From Jannaschia pagri (GTDB lineage Bacteria; Pseudomonadota; Alphaproteobacteria; Rhodobacterales; Rhodobacteraceae): a stretch of DNA of 64,000 bases. The stretch is taken from positions 169,974-233,973 of the forward strand of contig NZ_BPFH01000006.1 of NCBI RefSeq assembly GCF_019655435.1, written 5' to 3'. Position 1 is the first letter of the stretch. Each line of letters starts with the position of its first letter. Below, piece after piece: positions 26,318 through 35,097 of this stretch. The translations under genes were made by a program, and so were the position numbers. The notes beneath the pieces are model-generated. The model did not search any database and was not told where the DNA came from. It saw only the letters and a program-made list of their open reading frames with translations.

Positions 26318-27501
26318 TGCTGTTCCTCCACAGTGGTGCGTTTGAATGGGCCGTAGGATGTCAAGACTTCGATGTCCTGCTCCACCGCGTTGGCCTCGGC
26401 CTCCAGGTATTGGGAAATGGCCTTGCGAAAGCCTTCGTTGGGGATGTGATGCAGGCTGTGACAGGTGACGGGCATATAGCCGCGCGCCAGTTTGTGTTCG
26501 CCCTGGGCGCCCGCTTCGACGCGGGACAGACCCCGCGCGATGGCGTGGTCGATGGCCTGATAATAGCACAGTTCGAAGTGCATCGCGGGGTGGTGCTCCG
26601 TACACCCCCAGTACCGACCATACAGCACATCGCGCCCGATGAAGTTCAGCGCCCCGGCGACGGGAACGCCCTCGCGCTCTGCCAGAACAAGAAGGACATC
26701 GTCGCGCATTCGGTCCTGCACAAGATCGAAGAAGGGCCGCGTCAAATAGGGGCTGCCCCATTTGCGGGCACCGGTATCTTGGTAGAACCGCCAAAAGGCG
26801 TCCCAATGGTGCGGCTGCAAATCGTCGCCGGTATAGGCCCGGATCTGGCCGCCGAACCCCTGGGCCTGGGCGCGTTCTTTCCGGATGTTCTTGCGCTTGC
26901 GCGAACTGAGCGCCGCCAGGAAATCGTCAAAGCTGTCGTAGCCATCGTTGAACCAGTGGAATTGCTGGCTGGAGCGCGCCAAGAGGCCCAGCGCCGCGCC
27001 GGCCTGGCGCTCCGCTTCGGTGCAGAAGGTGACATGCAGCGAGGACAGGCCGTTCTGGTCAGTAATCTGCGCGGCGGCTTGGATCAGGGCCTGGAGCCCC
27101 ACCTCCTCGTGGCCCGGTTTCAGCAGGAAGCGGCGGCCGGTCGCAGGCGTAAAGGGCACCGCCAGTTGCAGCTTGGGGTAGTAATCGCCCCCCGCCCGTT
27201 CCCAGGCGTGGGCCCAATTGTGGTCGAAGATATACTCCCCTTGGCTGTGGCCCTTGGCGTAAAGCGGGGCGCATGCGATGACCTCTCCGCCTGCGCGCGC
27301 GACCAAGTGCTGCGGCTGCCAGCCACTGCGGCCACTGACCGAGTGGCTGTCTTCGAGGGCGCGCAAAAAGCGGTAGGTGGTAAAGGGATCGTTCGGCGGG
27401 CCGCCGTCGGCGGTCTCGGGGCAGGCGCAGCCATCCCACTCGGCTGGATCGATTTGATCCAAGCCGGTTAGGACGGTGATCTCGATGGCGGTCTCTGTCA
27501 T
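26314..27501 (-). CDS. FemAB-like GNAT protein (PF04339)
   Basis: This 395-residue protein belongs to the FemAB-like family formerly DUF482, a tandem-GNAT fold. Recognisable parts are [43 protein letters not shown] and [23 protein letters not shown], and a C-terminal [13 protein letters not shown]. FemAB relatives transfer amino acids to peptidoglycan or other acceptors from aminoacyl-tRNA, but for PF04339 members the reaction is not known. It is coupled to phhB by a 4-base overlap and lies 25 bases after the phosphodiesterase gene. Confidence 0.85.
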   Translation of the reverse strand: MTETAIEITVLTGLDQIDPAEWDGCACPETADGGPPNDPFTTYRFLRALEDSHSVSGRSGWQPQHLVARAGGEVIACAPLYAKGHSQGEYIFDHNWAHAWERAGGDYYPKLQLAVPFTPATGRRFLLKPGHEEVGLQALIQAAAQITDQNGLSSLHVTFCTEAERQAGAALGLLARSSQQFHWFNDGYDSFDDFLAALSSRKRKNIRKERAQAQGFGGQIRAYTGDDLQPHHWDAFWRFYQDTGARKWGSPYLTRPFFDLVQDRMRDDVLLVLAEREGVPVAGALNFIGRDVLYGRYWGCTEHHPAMHFELCYYQAIDHAIARGLSRVEAGAQGEHKLARGYMPVTCHSLHHIPNEGFRKAISQYLEAEANAVEQDIEVLTSYGPFKRTTVEEQQ

Positions 27502-27526
27502 GGGCCAGACGTGGGGCCGCGACGCC

Positions 27527-28282
27527 TCAGGGCAAGTAACCTTCGAAGGTCACACCATCGGCGATGCGGCGGGCTTCGACCTCTTGCGCGGCGGAGCGGA
27601 CGGTCCAGCACAGGATCGGCAGTCCAGCCGCTTTCAATTCGGCCACCCGGGGCATGTCCAGGGCCGCGACTTCGTGGCTGATGAAGGCGGCCTGCACCCG
27701 GTCCACGTCAGGAATTGTCGCCAAGTGTTGGCGCCGGGGTTCGGGCACGCCCGGCCAATGGGCCGCATGATAAGCAGAGGTCACCATGCCGCGCGGCACC
27801 TGGGGGGCGGCCTTGGCCATATGCGCGACGGAGTGGGGATTGAACGACATCACAGCCACGTCGCCTACGTAGCCGTCCAAGACGGCAAGCACAGCGTCTT
27901 CCAGGGCGCCGACATTGCCCCCCATCGCGCCGTCCTGGTCCTTGATCTCGATGAGCAGGGGCACCTGTCCCGCGACCTCGTCCAGCACGGCGGCCAGGGT
28001 GGGAATGCCCCCAGATCCGCCGATCAGGTCGATCTGGGCGAGTTCGGCGGCGGTCTTGTCACGCACCGGGCCGGTAGCCTCGGTCAGGCGATCCAGCGCG
28101 TAATCGTGGAACGCCATAGGGATGCCGTCGGAGGAGGGCTGAACGTCCAACTCGATGGCGAAGCCCGCCTCGATGGCCGCACGGAAGGCCTGCATCGAAT
28201 TCTCGGGCCGACCGGCGCGGCGGTCGTGCAGGCCGCGGTGGGCGATCCGACCCGAGCGAAGGGAGAGGGGCAGCTCGGTCAT
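27527..28282 (-). CDS. Glycerophosphodiester phosphodiesterase family protein
   Basis: This 251-residue protein has the GDPD TIM-barrel signatures IAHRGLHDRRAGRPENSMQA (catalytic HR and downstream E-N) and AIELDVQPSSDGIPMAFHD (metal ligands E and D, second histidine). It probably hydrolyses glycerophosphodiesters to glycerol 3-phosphate and an alcohol. It has no signal peptide, so it acts in the cytoplasm. Its start overlaps the ridA stop by 4 bases (ATGA). A role in lipid-head-group recycling is likely, but substrate choice is open. Confidence 0.87.
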   Translation of the reverse strand: MTELPLSLRSGRIAHRGLHDRRAGRPENSMQAFRAAIEAGFAIELDVQPSSDGIPMAFHDYALDRLTEATGPVRDKTAAELAQIDLIGGSGGIPTLAAVLDEVAGQVPLLIEIKDQDGAMGGNVGALEDAVLAVLDGYVGDVAVMSFNPHSVAHMAKAAPQVPRGMVTSAYHAAHWPGVPEPRRQHLATIPDVDRVQAAFISHEVAALDMPRVAELKAAGLPILCWTVRSAAQEVEARRIADGVTFEGYLP

Positions 28283-28737
28283 TTGATGCGAAAGATCCCT
28301 TCGATTTCGACCATCACGCCAAAGGGCAGCGCCGCCGCTGAAACGGCGGATCGGGCATGCTTACCTGCATCGCCAAGGGCTTCGGCCAAGAGGTCGGAGG
28401 CGCCGTTGATGACCTTGGGTTGATCGCCGAACTCTGGGGTCGAATTGACGAAGCCTGTCAGTTTGATGACTTGCTCCAGACGGTCCAGGTCGCCCCCGCA
28501 GGCAGCTTTGACTTGCGCCAGCAGGCTGATGGCGCAGGCCCGTGCGGCGGCGGCGCCCTGTTCGACCGTGGCGTCGGCGCCCAGCTTGCCGACCATCATG
28601 CCATCCGCGTCGGCGCTGATCTGGCCGGAGACATAGAGAATGTCCCCCGATTGGACGTAAGGCACGTAGTTTGCAGCCGGGGCCGGGGCGTCAGGTAGCG
28701 TGATGCCGAGGTCGGCGAGTTTGGCGGTGAAGGACAT
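28279..28737 (-). CDS. RidA family protein (YjgF/YER057c/UK114 superfamily)
   Basis: This 152-residue protein belongs to the RidA superfamily, several members of which hydrolyse reactive enamine/imine intermediates made by PLP-dependent dehydratases. Evidence is ANYVPYVQSGDILYVSGQIS and the later LTGFVNSTPEFGDQPKVING. It lacks the RidA-type arginine motif in the exact canonical spacing I would require to call it RidA itself, so I keep the family name. I use the ATG at 28737. It heads the ridA-GDPD-FemAB-phhB operon, with 4-base coupling to the next gene. Confidence 0.87.
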   Translation of the reverse strand: MSFTAKLADLGITLPDAPAPAANYVPYVQSGDILYVSGQISADADGMMVGKLGADATVEQGAAAARACAISLLAQVKAACGGDLDRLEQVIKLTGFVNSTPEFGDQPKVINGASDLLAEALGDAGKHARSAVSAAALPFGVMVEIEGIFRIK

Positions 28738-29052
28738 GGGCGAAGGCTCCGCTTGGGATCGAGTTCGCTTCAGGCTGTCACGCGGGGGCGGGATTGCCAA
28801 TTACCGGTTTTCCTGCCCTTTGCCTTGTGGGGGCGGGTTGGCGGGCGCTGCCCTGCGCCGCTTTGACTGTGGCGTCTCGTGGGGACACGCGCTTGCCACT
28901 GCCTGCGACCCCCGTGCCATCGGGCCGGTGCGTGGGGGCCTGCACGGGGTGCTCTCGCCGCCTGTGCTCCTGTTGGTCGGCTAGGTCTCTGGACGCGCCA
29001 CTGAAGCCGCCGCTCCACCGGAGGCGGAGCGGTCGTTCGGGCGTTCCGCCCC
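28738..29052. other. Non-coding stretch of about 315 bases
   Basis: No gene is supported here. It separates the ridA operon start from the end of the hlyD-type gene (both read leftward), so it must hold the ridA promoter. A GC-rich dyad at 29010-29032 (CCGCTCC / GGAGCGG, 9-base loop) could form a hairpin but has no T-run and is not a standard terminator. Confidence 0.5.
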
Positions 29053-30426
29053 TCACCCCTCCCGGAACGCTCGGTTGAAATAGTCCGTCAGGGGTTTTGT
29101 CAGGTAGGTCAGGGGCGTGCGATCTTCGGTGCGGATGTAGGCTTCCACCGGCATACCAGGCAGCATCACTTGGCCGTTCAACCGCTCAATCTCACCCTCA
29201 TTGGGCAGAACCTCCGCCTGGTAGTAGGTCATCCCCGTCACCTCATCGGTGAAGGAATCAGGCGACACGCGGATCACAGACCCGAAGAGTTCCGGAGTCG
29301 TCCGCGCATCAAAGGTGGGCATACGCAAGGTCACCGGTTGACCGGGATAGACTTGGTCGATGTGGATGGGGTCCACCTGGGTTTGGATCACAAGCGGGCG
29401 GTCCTGGGGAACGAGGAACAGCACCGGATCGGCGGGCCGGATCACCGAGCGCGGCGCAAAGACCGACAGACCGTAGACGATACCCGCGACTGGGGCGGTC
29501 AGTTCCATGCGCGCGAGACGCTCCTGAATGGAGCGGTATTGTTCTTCCAACTCGATCTGACGGAATTGCAGATCGCGCAGCTGGCTGATGGCCTCCTCGC
29601 GCAGGCGGGTGTCGAGCTTGAGCACCTCCAAGTCGATTTCCGTGGCGCGGCCTTCCAACTCGGCCACGGCGGCCGCGAATTCCCCCACTTGGCCCAGCAG
29701 CCGAGCCTCTTCCCGTTGCAGCGACAAGACGCGGGGCGCCTGGGCCAACCCTCGGTCCAGGAGGGACCGCTGGGCGTCGAGCTCCTGTCGGATGAAGCCG
29801 AGTTGCAGGTTCAAGGCCTCGGTCTGCGATGTGATGCCGTCGACCTGGGCGCTGATCTGTTCCTTGCGTCGCACCAATTGCTCCGCCTCGCGCTCATAGG
29901 ATTCGCGGCGGGTGAGGAACAGGTTCACCTGGCCGCGCAGCATGTCGTCGACTTCCTCGTCCGCCTCAGCAGCAGCTAGCAGGTCATCGGGGAAACGAAC
30001 CTCGTCCAGGCCGTCCCGTTCCGCCCGGAAGCGGGAGGCGCGTGCCGTGATCTCATGCAACTGGTCCAACAGGATCTGTGCGTCGGATTGGAGCAAGGTC
30101 CGGTCCAGGCTCAGCAGGGGATCACCTGCCTCGACGGTATCGCCTTCGCGGACGTGAATCGTCGAGACAACCCCGCCATCGGGGTGCTGGACGACCTGTC
30201 GGTTGCTTTCTACGGCGATTTGACCGGTTGAGATGATGGCCCCTGCGATGTTTGCGAAGACAGCCCAATAGCCGAACCCACCCAACAACACGGCCAGGCC
30301 GATCACGCCCATGATTAATTGGCGCCTGGCGTGCCAGGTCTGGCTGGCTTGCTTGGCGGGGGGAACCGGTTTGGCGGGTTTCGTGGCAACCTTCCCAATC
30401 GGTTTTTTGGCAGGCATCTGGTTCAT
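29053..30426 (-). CDS. HlyD-family type I secretion adaptor (membrane fusion protein)
   Basis: This 457-residue protein bridges the inner-membrane ABC exporter and an outer-membrane TolC-like channel. It has an N-terminal basic cytoplasmic stretch rich in lysine and proline, one membrane helix (LIMGVIGLAVLLGGFGYWAVF), a lipoyl/biotinyl half (VVQHPDGGVVSTIHVREGDTV), a long coiled-coil (residues about 90-290) and the C-terminal HlyD region ending with LTKPLTDYFNRAFREG. I chose the ATG at 30426, overlapping the ABC gene stop as ATGA. No tolC gene is in the window. Confidence 0.92.
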   Translation of the reverse strand: MNQMPAKKPIGKVATKPAKPVPPAKQASQTWHARRQLIMGVIGLAVLLGGFGYWAVFANIAGAIISTGQIAVESNRQVVQHPDGGVVSTIHVREGDTVEAGDPLLSLDRTLLQSDAQILLDQLHEITARASRFRAERDGLDEVRFPDDLLAAAEADEEVDDMLRGQVNLFLTRRESYEREAEQLVRRKEQISAQVDGITSQTEALNLQLGFIRQELDAQRSLLDRGLAQAPRVLSLQREEARLLGQVGEFAAAVAELEGRATEIDLEVLKLDTRLREEAISQLRDLQFRQIELEEQYRSIQERLARMELTAPVAGIVYGLSVFAPRSVIRPADPVLFLVPQDRPLVIQTQVDPIHIDQVYPGQPVTLRMPTFDARTTPELFGSVIRVSPDSFTDEVTGMTYYQAEVLPNEGEIERLNGQVMLPGMPVEAYIRTEDRTPLTYLTKPLTDYFNRAFREG

Positions 30427-32168
30427 GATACGCCTCCGGGCTCGGGGCTGCGGGTGATTTCGCTGTGGTTCTTGACCATCTTCTGCAGGACCTCTTCGCG
30501 GGGTCCAAAGGCAGTGCGCATGCCTTGGGACAGCATCAGAAGCACGTCGCACTCCTGAATCGCGGCAGGGCGGTGCGCGATGATGATCACCGATTTGCCT
30601 TCGTCTTTCATGCCGCGAATGGCCTTGTTGAGGGCAATGGTGCCCTCATTGTCGAGGTTGGAGTTCGGCTCATCCAGCACGAGGACCACCGGGTCACCAT
30701 ACATGGCGCGGGCTAGGCCGATGCGCTGGATCTGCCCGCCGGACAGACGCCCACCGACCGCGGAGACCGGCGTATCGTAGCCCGCTGGCTGTTCCAGGAT
30801 CATCTCATGGGCAGCGGCCTTTTGCGCGGCTTCCACGATCTTCTCCGGGTCTGGGTTTGGCGCGAGACGCCCGATGTTGTCGGCAATCGTTCCGTCAAAC
30901 AGCGTCACCGTCTGTGGCAGATACCCGATGTATCCCCCCAGAACGTCCGGGTCGTATTGGTCCAGCGTCGCACTATCGAGACGCATCTTGCCGCCCGCTG
31001 GCATCCAAACCCCGCAGATGGCTTTCGCGAGAGAGGTTTTCCCCGCGCCCGATGGCCCAATCACGCCCATGGCTTGGCCCGGCTGCAGCATGAACGACAC
31101 CCCTCGGAGCGAGGCTTGCTGCGCGCCCGGGGGGACGATGGTGACGTTTTCGGCGGTCAAGCGGGCCTGTGGCCTGGGCAAAGGCGTCCGTTCCGGCGTG
31201 GGCGGCACCGTTTCCAGCAACTCAATCACACCACTCCGCCCCTTGCGGGCGCCATGGACAAGCTGCCACTGGCCGATGACCATCTCGATGGGGGCCAGCG
31301 CGCGGCCCATCAGAATGGACCCGGCAATCATGGCCCCTGCGGTCAGTTGGTTTTGCAGCACCAGGTAAGCGCCCAGGCCGAGCATCGCCGATTGGAGAAA
31401 CAGGCGTAGCGTCTTGGTCGTGACCGTGAAGAACCCAGAGCGGTCCGAGTAGGACACGGCGTTCTGCAGGGACTTGCCGCGCGCGGTCATCCACCGTTGA
31501 AAGGCAGCGTCCCGCATCCCGAGGGATTGCACCAGTTCCGCCTCGGAGGCGAGCTGTTGGGCGGTCAGCTCCGCCCGTGCGGTCGCTTGGTTCGACACCG
31601 CCATGGGGCCCGAGGTCATCCATTGGTTCACGCCCGCGAGAACGATGAGCACCAGACCACCGCTGCATGCGAGGATGCCCAACCAAGGGTGGAACACGAA
31701 GATCGCGCCCAGAAACAGGGGGGTCCAGGGAATGTCGAACAGGGCGAGGAACACCGGTGACGACAGCAGCCTCTGGACCGCTTCCACATCGCGCAGGGGA
31801 TTGCGTTGTCCGGCGCCGCCGGGCGTGGCCGCCGCGCGGCGCAGGTGCGCCTGGAACACGCGCCCATCCAGGGCCGATTGGAACCGTGCACCAACCCGCG
31901 CCATCACACGCCCGCGGATGTGATCCATGATCCCCATCATAAGAAACAGAAACGTCACCAGCACCGACAGGGCGAGCAGCGTTTCCTCGGACCGCGACCC
32001 CAGCACTCGATCATAGACCTGCAACATGTAGATCGGGCCGGTGAGCATCAGCGCGTTCACGACCATGGAAAAGATGAAGACCATGATCAAAAGGCCCGTG
32101 GACCGGCGGCGCACATCCGTCAGTTCTGCTTGGCCCAGGTCGGGCCGCATCGTGTTCGGTCGTTTCAT
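30423..32168 (-). CDS. Type I secretion permease/ATPase (PrtD family)
   Basis: This 581-residue exporter has six membrane helices in the first half and a C-terminal ATPase with Walker A GVIGPSGAGKTSLAKAI, signature LSGGQIQRIGLARAM and Walker B PVVLVLDEPNSNLD. There is no N-terminal C39-like peptidase domain, which fits the PrtD group that exports RTX proteins with uncleaved C-terminal signals. The ATG at 32168 begins MKRPNTMRPD. A perfect 16-base palindrome lies 57 bases upstream. The probable cargo in this window is the fasciclin-RTX protein at 58-60 kb. Confidence 0.93.
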   Translation of the reverse strand: MKRPNTMRPDLGQAELTDVRRRSTGLLIMVFIFSMVVNALMLTGPIYMLQVYDRVLGSRSEETLLALSVLVTFLFLMMGIMDHIRGRVMARVGARFQSALDGRVFQAHLRRAAATPGGAGQRNPLRDVEAVQRLLSSPVFLALFDIPWTPLFLGAIFVFHPWLGILACSGGLVLIVLAGVNQWMTSGPMAVSNQATARAELTAQQLASEAELVQSLGMRDAAFQRWMTARGKSLQNAVSYSDRSGFFTVTTKTLRLFLQSAMLGLGAYLVLQNQLTAGAMIAGSILMGRALAPIEMVIGQWQLVHGARKGRSGVIELLETVPPTPERTPLPRPQARLTAENVTIVPPGAQQASLRGVSFMLQPGQAMGVIGPSGAGKTSLAKAICGVWMPAGGKMRLDSATLDQYDPDVLGGYIGYLPQTVTLFDGTIADNIGRLAPNPDPEKIVEAAQKAAAHEMILEQPAGYDTPVSAVGGRLSGGQIQRIGLARAMYGDPVVLVLDEPNSNLDNEGTIALNKAIRGMKDEGKSVIIIAHRPAAIQECDVLLMLSQGMRTAFGPREEVLQKMVKNHSEITRSPEPGGVS

Positions 32169-32224
32169 CGTTTGCCCCCTTGGTCCTCGACGGAGCCCTC
32201 TTGTGCCGATGATGGTAGCAGGAC

Positions 32225-32240
32225 CCTGTCAAATGACAGG
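32225..32240. promoter_or_regulatory. Perfect palindrome upstream of the type I secretion operon
   Basis: CCTGTCAAATGACAGG is a perfect 16-base palindrome, 57-72 bases upstream of the secretion ATPase start. It resembles operators of dimeric regulators; it is 2 bases too short for a standard LuxR box. A related core, GTCAATTTGAC, lies at the same distance upstream of the RTX gene (60468-60478). Confidence 0.5.
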
Positions 32241-32297
32241 ATCACATCTGTGTATCATGGTCGGCGGGACGTCTCGGGTTCAATGCATCTCTAAGAA

Positions 32298-34457
32298 TCA
32301 GTTTCGTCCGAATATGCCGCCGAGAACATCCTGTAAAATACGCTCAGCCAGGTCCGGCTCTCTCGCAGGTTGTTGCCGTTGCGGCTGTGGCGATGGGCGA
32401 GGAGCCGCTACTTGAGGGGGTGGGCGGCGCATCTCGGTCCGTGGATCGATCATCGGTAGCGGCGTGACGGGAAGCCCGTCGTGCACGCGGACCATGGTTT
32501 CGCGCCAGATTTCCGCAGGCAGCCCGCCGCCCGTGACACCCGTCAGCGGCGTGTTGTCGTCGTAGCCCATCCAGACGCCCGCCACGTAGTCACCGGTAAA
32601 CCCGACGAACCAAGCATCCCGGTAGCTGGAGGTTGTGCCGGTCTTGCCCGCCGCAGGGCGGTCCCCCAGCTTGGCGCGGGTGCCGGTCCCCGATTCCACC
32701 ACGCGGGACATCATGTAGACGAGTTGGCGCGCCGCCTGATCCGTGATGACCCGCTCGCCCAATCCGGTTTCGTGGTCCAGCAGGGCCTGGTCTTCGCCCC
32801 GCAGCCGGAGCGACGTCAGACCGTAGGGCGTCACGCTTGTGCCACCGTTCAGGATCCCAGCATAGGCGCCCGTCATTTCGATCAGGGTCGATTCGGAGGC
32901 CCCAAGGGCCAAGGCCGGTCCAGCGGCGAGATCGCTCTCAATGCCGAAGTCGGTGGCGACCTTGCGCACAATGTCACGACCCGTTGCCTCCGAAAGACGT
33001 ACGGCGGCCGTGTTGAGCGAGCGCGCCAGTGCTTCGGTGAGGTCGACTTCGCCGTAGAACTTCTTGTCGTAGTTTTCGGGTGCGTAGATGCCGGAGCCCG
33101 GCACCTGGATCTGCAAGGGGCCATCGAACACGCGGTCGTCGAACCGCTTCCCCAGATCCAAGGCAGCGGCATAGACGAAGGGTTTGAAGCTGCTTCCGGT
33201 TTGGCGCACGGCCTGGGTGGCGCGGTTGAACTGCCCGGCGCCCCGCGTGTTGCGGCCCCCCACCATGGCGCGCACGGCGCCGTCGGCACTCATCACGACG
33301 ATGGCCGCTTGGGCCTCGGACCCGGCGCGGACCTTGGTTTCAAAGACGAAGCCCAATGCCTCCTCGGCGGCACGCTGCATGTCCTTGTCGAGCGTCGTGC
33401 GCATGATGACATCTTCGGTGGTCTCACGCGTCAGAAAATCCGGCCCGGTACCCATCACCCAGTCCGCGAAATACCCGCCGGTATCCTGCCGGGCCGCCGC
33501 CGAGAGCGTTGCGGGGGTGTCGAGCGCTTGCTGAAAGTCCGCGCTGCTCAAATAACCCTGGTCCCGCATCAACCGCAGCACTGTCGCACCGCGGTCCTGG
33601 GCGCGTTTCAGGTTCGAGGTCGGCGCGTAATAGCTGGGCGCAGGTAGCAGGCCCGACAGCATTGCCGACTGCGCCGGGTTGAGACGCGCAACAGATGTCC
33701 CGAAATAGCGTTGGCTGGCGGCGGCAAATCCCCGGGCGCCCGCCCCCAGATAGGCGCGGTTCAGATAGATCGACAGGATCTCATCTTTCGTGAACTTCAA
33801 TTCCAACGCGAAGGCGTAAGGGATCTCTTTGACCTTTCGCCAGACCGTCCCGCGACGGCAATCGGCCTCGAACTCCGCCTCCGAGATGCCAAGCGTCGGG
33901 CTGTAGTCGTTGCCCAGGCACAAAAGCTTGGCGACCTGCTGTGTGATCGTCGAGCCACCCCCGCCCGAGAAGGGCCCCCGGCCCGACCGCAAATTGGTGC
34001 GCATGGCGCCCGCGATGCCACGGGGGCTGACGCCCAGGTGACGATAGAAACGCTTATCCTCGCTGGCGATGACCGCGTGTTTGAGGTGGGGGGAGACGTT
34101 GTCCGTCGTCACCAGCCCACCGAAGTTGTCACCGCGCCAGGCAAAGACCTCGCCCGAACGGTCGAGCATCGTCACCGAGCCCCGCGCGCGCCCGTCAGAG
34201 AGCGATGCCATATCTGGCAGACCGACGTAATTATAGGCGGTCGCACCCGCAACGATCAGCGCGACGGTCACGGCCCCGCGCCAGGCCAAGGCCCAGGCAA
34301 CGCGGATCAGGAAGGTGACGGGCCAGAGAATCCAACCCCAAAGGCCCCGCCGTGGCTTTGCGGCACGTTTGGCCGGGGGCGGTCCCCGTCTGGATGTGCG
34401 TTTGCCGTCAGGGGCCTGTTTCGCAGCCGTGGACCGCGCCTTACGAGGTTTCGCCAT
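32298..34457 (-). CDS. Penicillin-binding protein 1A-like peptidoglycan synthase
   Basis: This 719-residue class A enzyme polymerises and crosslinks murein. Order: a basic, proline-rich cytoplasmic head (residues 1-40), one membrane helix (about 50-75), GT51 glycosyltransferase with catalytic Glu133 in ASEDKRFYRH and GGGGSTITQQVAKLL, then the transpeptidase with SxxK at Ser422 (GSSFKPF), SxN in SLNTAA and KTG in GKTGTTSSYRDAWFVGFTG. I chose the ATG at 34457 (MAKPRKARST); the open frame upstream is unlike the family. It is monocistronic, divergent from glnK. Confidence 0.9.
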   Translation of the reverse strand: MAKPRKARSTAAKQAPDGKRTSRRGPPPAKRAAKPRRGLWGWILWPVTFLIRVAWALAWRGAVTVALIVAGATAYNYVGLPDMASLSDGRARGSVTMLDRSGEVFAWRGDNFGGLVTTDNVSPHLKHAVIASEDKRFYRHLGVSPRGIAGAMRTNLRSGRGPFSGGGGSTITQQVAKLLCLGNDYSPTLGISEAEFEADCRRGTVWRKVKEIPYAFALELKFTKDEILSIYLNRAYLGAGARGFAAASQRYFGTSVARLNPAQSAMLSGLLPAPSYYAPTSNLKRAQDRGATVLRLMRDQGYLSSADFQQALDTPATLSAAARQDTGGYFADWVMGTGPDFLTRETTEDVIMRTTLDKDMQRAAEEALGFVFETKVRAGSEAQAAIVVMSADGAVRAMVGGRNTRGAGQFNRATQAVRQTGSSFKPFVYAAALDLGKRFDDRVFDGPLQIQVPGSGIYAPENYDKKFYGEVDLTEALARSLNTAAVRLSEATGRDIVRKVATDFGIESDLAAGPALALGASESTLIEMTGAYAGILNGGTSVTPYGLTSLRLRGEDQALLDHETGLGERVITDQAARQLVYMMSRVVESGTGTRAKLGDRPAAGKTGTTSSYRDAWFVGFTGDYVAGVWMGYDDNTPLTGVTGGGLPAEIWRETMVRVHDGLPVTPLPMIDPRTEMRRPPPQVAAPRPSPQPQRQQPAREPDLAERILQDVLGGIFGRN

Positions 34458-34591
34458 CTGTCTGCTCGTCCGTTCTGGGGCCGGAATCTTGTTTCGCACG
34501 TAGATAACGATCCCGAGTCGGGTTTGCACGGTGCTTCGGTCAAATCCTTTGCATTTGCAGCATTTCCGCACTGCACAAAAATTAATCAATG

Positions 34592-34607
34592 CTGCCTAAT
34601 TATGCAG
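34592..34607. promoter_or_regulatory. Near-perfect dyad upstream of glnK-amtB
   Basis: CTGCcTAATTAtGCAG is a 16-base dyad with one mismatched pair and an AT-rich centre. A second, TGCAG-N10-CTGCA, lies just before it at 34556-34575. Both sit in the 277-base gap between the PBP1A and glnK genes, where nitrogen regulators such as NtrC would bind. The consensus match to NtrC is weak. Confidence 0.4.
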
Positions 34608-34734
34608 AAATCGCAAATCTGAGGCGTCGCTAGGCAGGTTCGGCCCCGGCTTGGCGTTGCGCCTCCATGACCTCGTCCGTGATCTGCGTCCATCCGGGCG
34701 TCTGAGGACAGGTGCCGCAGAGAAGGGGACAGAT

Positions 34735-35073
34735 GTGAAACTCATCATTGCAGCAATCAAGCCGTTCAAGCTGGAGGAGGTCCGCGAGGCGCTGACCACC
34801 TTGGGTGTTCGCGGCATGATGGTCACTGAGATCAAGGGGTTTGGCAGCCAGTCGGGTCACACCGAGATCTACCGCGGTGCCGAATATGCCGTGAACTTCG
34901 TGCCGAAAGTCAAACTGGAGATCGTGGTGCCTGCCGCCATGGCCGACCAGGTCGTCGAGACCATCGCCACAACCGCCAAGACCGACAAGATCGGTGACGG
35001 CAAGATTTTCGTCCTCGACGTGCAGCAGGCTGTCCGCGTGCGGACCGGCGAGCTGAACGAAGACGCCATCTAA
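34735..35073 (+). CDS. glnK: P-II nitrogen regulatory protein GlnK
   Basis: P-II proteins sense glutamine, ATP/ADP and 2-oxoglutarate and control AmtB, glutamine synthetase adenylylation and NtrB. The 112-residue product starts VKLIIAAIKPFKLEEVREAL, carries the T-loop GSQSGHTEIYRGAEYAVNF with the uridylylation tyrosine at 51, and the C-terminal signature KIGDGKIFVLDV. The GTG at 34735 follows AGAAGGGG and gives the conserved start; this gene has no ATG in frame at that position. It is 24 bases upstream of amtB, the partner it blocks. Confidence 0.95.
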   Translation: MKLIIAAIKPFKLEEVREALTTLGVRGMMVTEIKGFGSQSGHTEIYRGAEYAVNFVPKVKLEIVVPAAMADQVVETIATTAKTDKIGDGKIFVLDVQQAVRVRTGELNEDAI

Positions 35074-35097
35074 GACGACGCCAAGGGGAAATTGGTA

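Noticed and set aside
29010..29032. GC-rich dyad as a terminator for the secretion operon
   Set aside because: It has no T-run on either strand and a 9-base loop, so it does not meet terminator criteria.
34521..34534. Sigma-54-like GG-N10-GC ahead of glnK
   Set aside because: Only the GG/GC spacing fits, the flanking bases are poor matches, and the distance to the start is about 200 bases; this spacing is common by chance.
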